Origin: an uncultured Arsenicibacter sp.
GTDB lineage: Bacteria; Bacteroidota; Bacteroidia; Cytophagales; Spirosomataceae
Direction: 5' to 3'
NCBI RefSeq assembly: GCF_945952095.1
Contig: NZ_CAMFHL010000134.1
Coordinates: 1 to 18,542, forward strand
Length of the DNA stretch: 18,542 nt
Numbering within the stretch: the first letter of the stretch is position 1; each line of letters starts with the position of its first letter. Below are positions 1 through 6,778 of this stretch, in pieces. The notes below the pieces were generated by a model. It made no database searches, was not told where the DNA came from, and saw only the letters and a list, made by a program, of their open reading frames with translations. Position numbers and translations under genes: made by a program.

Positions 1-1200
1 CTGATGGGTTGGGTCGGTACTCAGGTACGGCTCGTCGAGCAGGGTGTTCAGCACGGTAAGGCCGGCCTGTGTATACCGTTGTCCGGCCTCCTGATCACCT
101 TTGGCCGTAAGGTAGTTGCCGAGCCGGAGTAATCCCTGAGCGCCGATAGCTGCTGCCGAACTGTCAACGGGTTCATAAGCATTGAACGGATCGGCGGGGC
201 GGTCAAGGTAATCGCCGAGCAGGTGCAGGAACGGTGCTCCGGTATCCCAGTACGGTACCCCGTCTGTTGGGGAATATTCGATATAGAAATCGCAGGTCGC
301 TTTGGCAGCTTTCAGCATATAAGCCTCAACCGCCGCGCGGCCGCCAAACGGTTCGAGTTCGCTGTCGGGCAGGGTGGCAAGATATTCGAGCTGCTCGGGG
401 AACCCGCACATCGCCCAGGCCAGGCCGCGTGTCCAGGTCGAAAAGCCGGTGTAGCCTTGCTGCGAATTCGGGCAGCGGAAGTTGCCGTCTTTGGTGTTAA
501 AAACGCTTTCGTGAGCCGTTCGGCCCCAAAGGTCGTAGCTGTCGCGGCCTTCACCGTAAAAAACGGAGTAGTCGGCGGTGGCTTTGATGTGCTGCAAGGC
601 CCGGTCGAGGAGATTGATGCGCGCGTCGTTCTCCGCCTGAAACACATGCCCGAGGCTATGGCTTACGACCAGTGCCCGGCAAGAGCGGATAGTATCGACA
701 AACAGCGAATGCGGCCCGTTGAACGAGTGAATAAAGCCACCGTTTTTGATGGTTGTCCAGCGGCTTGCCTGTACGGCACCGGATATTTTCAGGGCGAGCT
801 CGTAAAAATTCTGCTCCCAGTCCTGCTGCGGGATCCTGCCTTCGCGCATGAGCCGGAGCAGGTTGCCATAGGTACTGACGTTGTTAAAGCCGTGGTCATG
901 CACGCCGATATGACTGACGTGCGGGGCCATTGCCTGCACGGTTTGCCGGCGGCCCTGTTCCAGAAAATAGCTGTCGCCGGTAGCATCGAACTGTAAAATA
1001 GACGAGCCGTACTGAAAGCCCTGCGTCCATTCGGTCCAGCCGCGGGTCGTATATTTACCGGCAGCCGTGAACACAGGTGAGCCCTTTGCGGTATCGTATT
1101 CTGCGTCGATCAGGCGGATTTTTTGGGCCGAAAGCTCCCAGAACCGGGTCAGTTTCGAAGTCAGGTCTGCGGGGGTAAGGTGGTCGTTAATCTGAATCAT
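1..1200 (-). CDS. GH88-family unsaturated glucuronyl hydrolase, 3' end cut by window edge
   Basis: Read on the minus strand, an open frame of 400 codons starts at the ATG at 1198-1200 and runs off the left edge without a stop. GH88 enzymes hydrolyse unsaturated uronic acid residues left by polysaccharide lyases. I see the family landmarks in order: HDHGF (residues 101-105, the Asp matching the conserved first Asp of Bacillus UGL), FVDT (167-170, Asp matching the catalytic Asp), QGYTGFSTWTRGLAWA (248-263) and EPVDSSAAAIGAQGLL (343-358). Family members are usually near 380-420 residues, so little is missing. No signal peptide is visible from this start, suggesting a cytoplasmic enzyme unless the true start is upstream; the frame stays open back to a TAG near 1272 but has no better ATG. 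It is divergent from the DUF2911 gene. The substrate cannot be told. Family call fairly sure, exact alignment of catalytic residues by eye. Confidence 0.78.
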   Translation of the reverse strand, partial: MIQINDHLTPADLTSKLTRFWELSAQKIRLIDAEYDTAKGSPVFTAAGKYTTRGWTEWTQGFQYGSSILQFDATGDSYFLEQGRRQTVQAMAPHVSHIGVHDHGFNNVSTYGNLLRLMREGRIPQQDWEQNFYELALKISGAVQASRWTTIKNGGFIHSFNGPHSLFVDTIRSCRALVVSHSLGHVFQAENDARINLLDRALQHIKATADYSVFYGEGRDSYDLWGRTAHESVFNTKDGNFRCPNSQQGYTGFSTWTRGLAWAMCGFPEQLEYLATLPDSELEPFGGRAAVEAYMLKAAKATCDFYIEYSPTDGVPYWDTGAPFLHLLGDYLDRPADPFNAYEPVDSSAAAIGAQGLLRLGNYLTAKGDQEAGQRYTQAGLTVLNTLLDEPYLSTDPTHQ

Positions 1201-1354
1201 CGTTCGCGGATAAGAGAAGCGAAGAAATAGGTTGTTGTTGGGTTTATCCTCTAAAGAGCGTCTGGCTGCCTAATTACTGCCTTTTCTCCAATCCGAAGCC
1301 AATTTGCCACGTTGAAATGGTATCTTGCCGCTAAACTTAGTAACCTCAAAAAAC

Positions 1355-1927
1355 ATGAAACACATTATCCTTGCCCTGGGGCTGATGCTTGGTGCTTTGC
1401 CCGCCACGATGGCACAAACGTTCAGAGGTCTTGACAAGTCGCCGATGGATATTGCCTACTACCCGGACGACTATGCGCACGACCGGAAATTTGCACCCGC
1501 TAAAATCGGAACGGACAAGGCGATGGTACGCGTGGTCTATAGCCGCCCTGCCAAAAACAACCGTGAGGTGATGGGGAAACTGGTGCCTTATGGTAAAGTC
1601 TGGCGGATGGGTGCCAATGAAGCGCCGGAAATCAAATTTTATCAGGATGTAACGCTGGGGGATAAGAAAATCCCGGCGGGCAGTTATGCCTTACTGGCCA
1701 TTCCGGGTGAGCAGGAGTGGACCATCATCATCAGCTCGGACGTGGATCAGTGGGGGGCTTACAGCTACAATCAGGCGCTGGATGTAGCGCGCATAACAGT
1801 GCCGGTACAGAAAACCGAAACACCGGTAGAAAACTTCTCGATTCAGTTTGTGAAGAAAGATGCCAAAAATGCGGTCATGAACATCGGCTGGGATACAACA
1901 GTGATTCCGGTGCCGGTGGGGCTATAA
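1355..1927 (+). CDS. Exported DUF2911 protein
   Basis: A 190-residue protein of the DUF2911 family, which is common in Bacteroidota and has no established function. The N-terminus MKHIILALGLMLGALPATMAQ is a typical signal peptide with cleavage expected after AMA or near MAQ, so the protein is probably periplasmic. The family core is visible in VVYSRPAKNNREVMGKLVPYGKVWRMGANE split across residues 60-90, followed by a run of beta-strand-like segments (GDKKIPAGSYALLAIPGEQEW and VENFSIQFVKKD). The start is taken at ATG 1355 rather than an in-frame TTG at 1325, because the ATG begins directly with the signal peptide. The gene stands alone: GH88 diverges upstream and ygiQ converges downstream. A TATCTTGC octamer at 1321-1328 may be part of its promoter, but no well-spaced -33 element was found. 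Confidence 0.85.
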   Translation: MKHIILALGLMLGALPATMAQTFRGLDKSPMDIAYYPDDYAHDRKFAPAKIGTDKAMVRVVYSRPAKNNREVMGKLVPYGKVWRMGANEAPEIKFYQDVTLGDKKIPAGSYALLAIPGEQEWTIIISSDVDQWGAYSYNQALDVARITVPVQKTETPVENFSIQFVKKDAKNAVMNIGWDTTVIPVPVGL

Positions 1928-1940
1928 AAATAGTGGCGCT

Positions 1941-1994
1941 AAAACAAAAGTGGTGGCACGAACGTAGGACGTCCCCGTCCAGTCGTGCCACCAC
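1941..1994 (-). terminator. 12-bp palindrome with T-rich flank; probable ygiQ terminator, REP-like
   Basis: GTGGTGGCACGA (1950-1961) and TCGTGCCACCAC (1983-1994) form a perfect 12-bp stem around a 21-nt loop. The loop holds its own small pairing, GGAC (1967-1970) with GTCC (1977-1980). On the minus strand the stem is followed directly by TTTTGTTTT (1949-1941), so it fits a factor-independent terminator for ygiQ, whose stop lies 30 bp away. There is no T-run on the plus side for DUF2911. The branched form and GC-rich arms also fit a dispersed palindromic (REP-type) element; that part is inference. Confidence 0.6.
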
Positions 1995-2023
1995 CAAGTC
2001 AACCGGCGATACTAATCTCCGGC

Positions 2024-3937
2024 TTATTTCTTTTTCTTACCGGCAAATGGTCTGCGGTATTTCGCCTTGGCTGGCTGACTGCTGCCACTGCCACCACCCT
2101 GCTTCTGTGCGCCGAGGAGCTGCTCAGCAAGATCGGGCCGGTTGAGCTTGTTCAGCCGGTTACGGATCCAGTCCTTAAATTCCGGTTTATACCAGAAGAA
2201 ATACCGGTTCTGCGCCTGTTTCTCGTCACGGGTTTTGGCCGTTTTGACCGGCTTAAGCGTATACGGGTGAACACCTGAATAATAGATTACCTCCGCGACG
2301 GTCATCGGTGTCGGCGTAAAGTCCTGCACCTGTTCCAGCTGGAAACCCATATCTTTGGTTTCGGCTGCCAGATTGGCCATATCCTGTTCTTCACAGCCGG
2401 GGTGCGACGAAATGAAGTACGGAATCAGCGGCTGTTTCAGGTTATGCTTGTCCGAAATCTTGTCGTATTTTTTCTTAAAGAGCTTGAAGTACTTAAACGA
2501 CGGCTTCCGCATAATCCGGAGCGTGTCGTCGGATGTATGCTCAGGCGCTACCTTTAACCGGCCGGATACGTGGCGGGTAATCAGCTGCTCCATGTACTCG
2601 TCGTGGTTGCCGTCTTCGTTATTTTTATTGAAGTCATCGACCAGCAGGTCATACCGGACTCCGGAACCCACAAACGCCTTTTTGATGGCCGGATTGGCAT
2701 CGACCTTGCGATAAAGCTGCGTCAGCGGCTTGTGCGACGTATCGAGGTTGGAGCAGATAACCGGGTGAATACAGCTCGGGCTCTGGCAACGGGCGCAAAT
2801 CGACTCGTCCTTGCCCTTCATCTTATACATGTTGGCCGACGGACCGCCCAGATCGGAGATATAGCCCTTAAATTCCGGGTGTTTTGTGATCTCGTCCACT
2901 TCCTTCAGGATCGATTCTTCGCTGCGGGACGCAATAAACTTACCCTGGTGCGCCGAGATGGTGCAGAAACTACAACCACCGAAGCAGCCACGGTGCATAT
3001 TCAGCGAGAACTTGATCATTTCGTAGGCCGGAATGGCACCCCGTTTTTTGTATTTCGGGTGCGGCATACGCGTATACGGCATATCGAACGACTTGTCGAT
3101 TTCGGTTTCATCCATCGTCTTGAACGGCGGATTGATAACGAGAATCTGGTCACCGACCCGCTGCGTAATGCGGTTGGCCTGCCATTTATTCGACTCTACC
3201 TCAACGATTTTGAAGTTGGCCGCATATTTAATTTTATCAACCAGACATTCTTCGTGGCTCGTCAGTTCAACCGTATTCCAGTTGTTATAGTCGCGCAGTT
3301 CCGAAGGGCCGTCGTGCATGAAGGCGACCTGATTGATGTTACGCATCGATCCGAACGGAACGCCTTTGCGGGTCAGTTTCAGGATCTCGCGCAGGGGTTG
3401 TTCGCCCATACCATATACCAGCATGTCGGCCCCTGAATCTGCCAGAATTGACGGCATCAGCCGGTCCTGCCAGTAATCATAGTGTGTCACGCGGCGCAGC
3501 GATGCCTCGATACCACCCAGTAAAACCGGTACATCCGGATACAGCTCTTTCAGTATTTTGGTGTACACGATGGTGGCGTAATCGGGCCGGAAACCAGCCT
3601 CACCGCCAGGTGTATAAGAATCATTCGAACGGCGGCGCTTATTGGCGGTGTAGTGATTCACCATCGAATCCATACAACCGGCTGTAACCCCGAAAAAATA
3701 CTTCGGGCGGCCGAATTTTTTAAAGTCGCGCAGGTCATCCTGCCAGTTTGGCTGCGCAATAATGGCCACGCGGAAGCCTTCGCTCTCCATGATCCGGCCG
3801 ATCACGGCAGTGCCAAAGGCCGGGTGGTCAACATATGCATCCCCGGACACCAACACAATATCCACTTCGTCCCAGCCTCGTTTTTCGACTTCTTTCATCG
3901 TTAGAGGCAACCAGTCTGTAAGGGGTCTTTCGATCAT
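2024..3937 (-). CDS. ygiQ: YgiQ-family radical SAM protein (UPF0313)
   Basis: A 637-residue protein of the YgiQ/UPF0313 family. Its exact reaction is not established. The N-terminal part (LPLTMKEVEKRGWDEVDIVL, residues 10-29, then SGDAYVDHPAFG) matches the usual YgiQ opening and supports this start. The radical SAM cluster motif is Cys318-x3-Cys322-x2-Cys325 in MHRGCFGGCSFC, the ligands for the 4Fe-4S cluster that cleaves S-adenosylmethionine. A second cysteine group (Cys381, 384, 389, 395) follows and could bind another metal or cluster. The C-terminal DUF3362-like region is seen in QVQDFTPTPMTVAEVIYYSG. The tail ends in a Gly/Ser linker and a basic run, RRPFAGKKKK. E. coli YgiQ is about 100 residues longer. 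The gene is monocistronic, with a probable terminator downstream and a perfect -7 box upstream. Confidence 0.95.
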   Translation of the reverse strand: MIERPLTDWLPLTMKEVEKRGWDEVDIVLVSGDAYVDHPAFGTAVIGRIMESEGFRVAIIAQPNWQDDLRDFKKFGRPKYFFGVTAGCMDSMVNHYTANKRRRSNDSYTPGGEAGFRPDYATIVYTKILKELYPDVPVLLGGIEASLRRVTHYDYWQDRLMPSILADSGADMLVYGMGEQPLREILKLTRKGVPFGSMRNINQVAFMHDGPSELRDYNNWNTVELTSHEECLVDKIKYAANFKIVEVESNKWQANRITQRVGDQILVINPPFKTMDETEIDKSFDMPYTRMPHPKYKKRGAIPAYEMIKFSLNMHRGCFGGCSFCTISAHQGKFIASRSEESILKEVDEITKHPEFKGYISDLGGPSANMYKMKGKDESICARCQSPSCIHPVICSNLDTSHKPLTQLYRKVDANPAIKKAFVGSGVRYDLLVDDFNKNNEDGNHDEYMEQLITRHVSGRLKVAPEHTSDDTLRIMRKPSFKYFKLFKKKYDKISDKHNLKQPLIPYFISSHPGCEEQDMANLAAETKDMGFQLEQVQDFTPTPMTVAEVIYYSGVHPYTLKPVKTAKTRDEKQAQNRYFFWYKPEFKDWIRNRLNKLNRPDLAEQLLGAQKQGGGSGSSQPAKAKYRRPFAGKKKK

Positions 3938-3969
3938 GGAGAATAAGAAAATTACTATCTAGAAAGCTT

Positions 3970-3977
3970 CAAAATTA
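3970..3977 (-). promoter_or_regulatory. Candidate -7 box (TAATTTTG) for ygiQ
   Basis: On the minus strand TAATTTTG matches the Bacteroidota -7 consensus TAnnTTTG at every defined position and lies 32 bp before the ygiQ ATG in an AT-rich stretch. No good TTTG appears 19-21 bp further upstream, so the call rests on one element. Confidence 0.35.
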
Positions 3978-4042
3978 CAAAATAGTTCAATTGAAATTTT
4001 CAGTAGTAGTAAAACCCCAAGGCATAAGTAAGGCTGTAGCAC

Positions 4043-4082
4043 AAAAAAAGCTTCCGGGAAGTTCTAAACTTCCCGGAAGCTT
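4043..4082 (-). terminator. Strong rho-independent terminator after the pirin-like gene
   Basis: A perfect 16-bp stem (4048-4063 with 4067-4082) closes over a 3-nt loop. On the minus strand it is followed by an uninterrupted T-run (complement of the A-run at 4043-4049). It sits 32 bp after the pirin-like stop codon and ends the FGE/dioxygenase/pirin run before ygiQ. The stretch 3938-4042 between ygiQ and this hairpin is AT-rich and holds no gene. Confidence 0.9.
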
Positions 4083-4114
4083 AAGGTTGGATACCGGATA
4101 CTGATGAATAAAGA

Positions 4115-4801
4115 TCAGGCAGGATCAATAAAAAGAATCAGCGCATTATTGGATAAGGCTTCAAATTCGATTTCGCCTGTTCCCCGCAATGCCATGCTGT
4201 CGCGGGCATGCAGGAGCCGGTTCTGTACTTCAAAGGCGCCTTCTACGACAAATGCAAACAGCCCTTTTTCGGGGTCAGAGGCGCGCAGGCTGTCTTCCTG
4301 ACGGCCGCCATACTGACCGACAAACACGCGCATATCCGTACCGCCAACCGAAAACAGCTGGTTGGTCACTGCCAGATCGAAGGCTATAACCGAGATTCCG
4401 GGGCTGAACCGTTCGGCTGGCCGGGCGGTGAGCCAGATGTGCAGGTAATTAATCAGCTCCGTATCGTACGGATTGGTAATGGAATACGACGAATGGGCGG
4501 GTAAGGATAATACAAGCGCTTCGCCGGCAACCGCATAGCTGGTATCTGCCACCGGACTACTGACTTCAACGCCACCGACGAGGGGAAGGATAAGAACGAA
4601 CATAGCCTCATCAACCTGCATGGTCAGCTGACGGCCGGCTGCCAGCGTATCGTCATTCACGACGCAGAGCCGGCCAAACGGAGCTCGTCCCTCAGCCTGA
4701 TAAGGTCCGAAGTTAAATGTATGGAAACTGCGGAAGCCGTCCGTTTCGGCAATACCCCGCTGATCAGCTAAATACAATTGTCCCTGAACGTCGGTAAGCA
4801 T
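4115..4801 (-). CDS. Pirin-like bicupin lacking the usual metal ligands
   Basis: A 228-residue protein resembling pirin/YhhW bicupins. YhhW has been reported to act on quercetin; pirins elsewhere are regulatory or of unknown role. Family marks are FHTFNFGPY (residues 26-34) and CVVNDD (46-51) in the first cupin, and LFAFVVEGAFEV (181-192) with LILFID (221-226) in the second. Where family members carry the HxH metal ligands after the INDD segment, this protein has QLTMQVDEAM (58-67). The second ligand pair (the HSE of YhhW) aligns by eye with YSI at 106-108. The metal site therefore looks lost and a dioxygenase function is doubtful. It follows the dioxygenase gene by 11 bp, so the two are almost surely cotranscribed, and it precedes a strong terminator. 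No signal peptide is visible; the protein is probably cytoplasmic. Confidence 0.75.
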   Translation of the reverse strand: MLTDVQGQLYLADQRGIAETDGFRSFHTFNFGPYQAEGRAPFGRLCVVNDDTLAAGRQLTMQVDEAMFVLILPLVGGVEVSSPVADTSYAVAGEALVLSLPAHSSYSITNPYDTELINYLHIWLTARPAERFSPGISVIAFDLAVTNQLFSVGGTDMRVFVGQYGGRQEDSLRASDPEKGLFAFVVEGAFEVQNRLLHARDSMALRGTGEIEFEALSNNALILFIDPA

Positions 4802-4812
4802 CGGAAACGTGG

Positions 4813-5538
4813 TTAGGCGCTGACAACAATCGTGTGTGTAAGTACGTAGCCGGCCGAAACGCTGCCGGTTATAGTCGCCAGTTCGGTCGTGAAACCGTCG
4901 CTGAACACATTGTCCCGCTCATTGGTCGTATCCTGCGTACCACGGGTATAATAAGTAGTGGCCGTTGTATATACGGTATCACACACATCTTTCGGGAAGG
5001 CAATCTGCGTGACGAGCAGCGACTTGCCGGTTGAGTCGTAAATGTGCACGTGAATGTGCGGTGCCCGGCCCGAGTACCATCCCGGAAAGATGGACGTAAA
5101 ACCTACCAGACCATTGGCATCGGTTGTCTGACGCCCGCGCAGAAAGTGAACCGACGTAAAGTTGGCCGACTGCATACCCGTGCCGCCATATTCTGAGTAA
5201 TAGCCATCCCTGTCGCAGTGCCAGATGTCGACCAAGGCACCTTTCAGAGCGGCGCAGCTGCTGTTTTTGTTCTGGATCGTAATTTTTATGGTAAACGGTA
5301 CACCCGTCCGGTCTGACCGTATATCGGTCAGTACCAGCGATGACGGGGTTTTAGTCGGAAAAGGACCTTCCGTTTCAGAAGGGGTAACCGTGCAGCTTCC
5401 GGTAGTCGTGCCCGTAGATGTTCCGGTGCCCGATGTTGAGGCGGCGTCTACTTCCGTCTTCGTACAGCCGGTCAATGGCATAACCATGCTGATGCCGAGT
5501 GCTGTAAATCCCTTTTTCAAAAAGTCTTTGCGGTTCAT
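4813..5538 (-). CDS. Lipoprotein intradiol ring-cleavage dioxygenase
   Basis: A 241-residue protein of the intradiol dioxygenase family (protocatechuate 3,4-dioxygenase/catechol 1,2-dioxygenase fold), which opens catecholic rings using non-haem Fe(III). The expected ligands are present: a tyrosine in DIWHCDRDGYYSEY (probably Tyr114), Tyr155 in FPGWYSGRAPHIH, His161 and His163; the conserved Arg158 is also there. The N-terminus MNRKDFLKKGFTALG has a twin-basic, Tat-like look and ends in lipobox LTGC (Cys25), so the enzyme is probably a lipoprotein outside the inner membrane. A Ser/Thr/Gly linker (about residues 33-48) separates the anchor from the catalytic domain. Extracytoplasmic members of this family exist in Bacteroidota but their substrates are mostly unknown. 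It is translated between the FGE homologue (111 bp upstream) and the pirin-like gene (11 bp downstream). Confidence 0.88.
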   Translation of the reverse strand: MNRKDFLKKGFTALGISMVMPLTGCTKTEVDAASTSGTGTSTGTTTGSCTVTPSETEGPFPTKTPSSLVLTDIRSDRTGVPFTIKITIQNKNSSCAALKGALVDIWHCDRDGYYSEYGGTGMQSANFTSVHFLRGRQTTDANGLVGFTSIFPGWYSGRAPHIHVHIYDSTGKSLLVTQIAFPKDVCDTVYTTATTYYTRGTQDTTNERDNVFSDGFTTELATITGSVSAGYVLTHTIVVSA

Positions 5539-5649
5539 GTGATTAGTCAGGCGATTGATTGTATATGCCTAATACGCAGAACAGACTCCCAGCATTGCAG
5601 AAGGACGAAGGTTATCGGTAAACAGAGGTTTTTTGCCGGTGAACACCTG

Positions 5650-6597
5650 TCAGATATCCTTCACGCAGCGGAAACCAAGGTGCATAAGGGAGGTTTCCGG
5701 GGTACTGCCCGAGCGTCCGGAAACCCGGTAGCCGTGGCACCACGAAGGCTCACAGAGGTAGGAGCCACCGCGCTGGGCACGCTCGGTTTCCGGCCCGATC
5801 TTAGGCTCAGCACGGTTCAGCAGGTCCTGATACGAAACTTTCCAGTTGACACACCATTCCCAGACATTTCCCGAGAGGTCGGACAGCCCGAGCGGAGATT
5901 TACCGAAATGCCCGACGGGGGAGGCATGATGAAACCCGTCCGTCACCTGATCGAAATTCGGAAAGGTGCCGTTCCAGGTATTGGCCATGGCTTTACCGCC
6001 GGGTGCCAGCTCGTCGCCGAAGGGGTAAAGGGTACGGTCGTTGCGGCCGTTGCGGGCGGCATGTTCCCACTCAATTTCATGAGGCAGTCGTTTGCCGGCC
6101 CATTTCGCATACGCTGTGGCATCATTCCAGGAGACCTGGGTAACCGGCAGATTATCGGCCGCCTTTCCGGCTTTCGGGCCGTAGGGAAACTCCCAGTTTG
6201 CGCCCGGTACCAGTGTCCATTCCTTTGTGGAATCACTCAGTACACCGGCATCGCCGAATTGCTGCGCCTGTGTTTTGTAGCCGGTTGCTTGGATGAATTT
6301 CCGGAACTCACCAACCGTCACTTCGTGCTGATCGATCAGAAAAGGTTTGACAAGGGCCCAGAACGTTGGTTTTTCCTGGTCTAGCCCGTCTTCAGAGCCC
6401 ATCTGTACATAGCCGCCCGGTACATATACCATGCCGTCCGGCAGTTGTTTGGGCGGACTGGCAGCCGGAGCGGTAAGGTCAGCCGGTTTTTCAGAAAGGA
6501 CGGTAATGGTGGGTGAAAGTGAAAAGGAGGTCTGATCGGACGATTGGCAGGACCAGCAAATCAGGCCGGTAAAAAGCAGGGAAACTATTTTTTTCAT
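5650..6597 (-). CDS. Formylglycine-generating enzyme (SUMF1/FGE) family lipoprotein
   Basis: A 315-residue protein with the FGE-sulfatase fold. True FGEs oxidise the cysteine of CxPxR motifs in sulfatases to formylglycine; many bacterial relatives have other roles. Landmarks in order: MVYVPGGYVQMGSED (56-70), DQHEVTVGEF (89-98), PVTQVSWNDATAYAKWAGKR (151-170), LPHEIEWEHAAR (171-182), LSGNVWEW (241-248), RGGSY-LCEPSWC (276-287) and LGFRCV (307-312). Cys282 and Cys287 occupy the places of the copper-binding catalytic pair of human FGE (Cys336 and Cys341), so real FGE activity is possible. The N-terminus MKKIVSLLFTGLICWSC looks like a lipoprotein signal with Cys17, although the lipobox is not canonical. 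A linker of about 35 residues follows. It heads a three-gene minus-strand run and is divergent from DUF1800. No sulfatase is encoded in the window. Confidence 0.88.
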   Translation of the reverse strand: MKKIVSLLFTGLICWSCQSSDQTSFSLSPTITVLSEKPADLTAPAASPPKQLPDGMVYVPGGYVQMGSEDGLDQEKPTFWALVKPFLIDQHEVTVGEFRKFIQATGYKTQAQQFGDAGVLSDSTKEWTLVPGANWEFPYGPKAGKAADNLPVTQVSWNDATAYAKWAGKRLPHEIEWEHAARNGRNDRTLYPFGDELAPGGKAMANTWNGTFPNFDQVTDGFHHASPVGHFGKSPLGLSDLSGNVWEWCVNWKVSYQDLLNRAEPKIGPETERAQRGGSYLCEPSWCHGYRVSGRSGSTPETSLMHLGFRCVKDI

Positions 6598-6723
6598 CTA
6601 TGTCAAAAGGACAAAAGCGCGTCGGGTAAAGAAGTTCTAATTTACCGATAGTTATAATGTGGTAAATTGGAGGATGAAAATTACCTAAATTTCTTTAACT
6701 TGCTATACCATTTCACTGCCTTG

Positions 6724-6743
6724 ATTCGATTTGCTGATCGAAT
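6724..6743. promoter_or_regulatory. 7-bp inverted repeat in the FGE/DUF1800 divergent region
   Basis: ATTCGAT (6724-6730) and ATCGAAT (6737-6743) are perfect inverted arms around a 6-nt spacer, 35 bp before the DUF1800 ATG. It lies in the 181-bp region between two divergent transcription units, where an operator for a dimeric regulator would be expected. There is no T-run, so a terminator is unlikely. The regulator is unknown. Confidence 0.3.
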
Positions 6744-6778
6744 ACTTCCGTAACGAAACATTTATTTTTCACTGATAA

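Noticed and set aside
223..996. Plus-strand open frame of 257 codons
   Set aside because: It lies opposite the GH88 gene, whose minus-strand frame has clear family motifs. The plus product has no recognisable domain.
2570..3436. Plus-strand open frame of 288 codons
   Set aside because: It is antisense to ygiQ, which has an intact radical SAM motif and full family length.
5539..6384. Plus-strand open frame of 281 codons
   Set aside because: It is antisense to the FGE homologue with conserved catalytic cysteines; no domain is seen.
6598..6778. Riboswitch or leader RNA in the DUF1800 upstream region
   Set aside because: Apart from one 7-bp inverted repeat there is no compound hairpin structure and no known riboswitch core.
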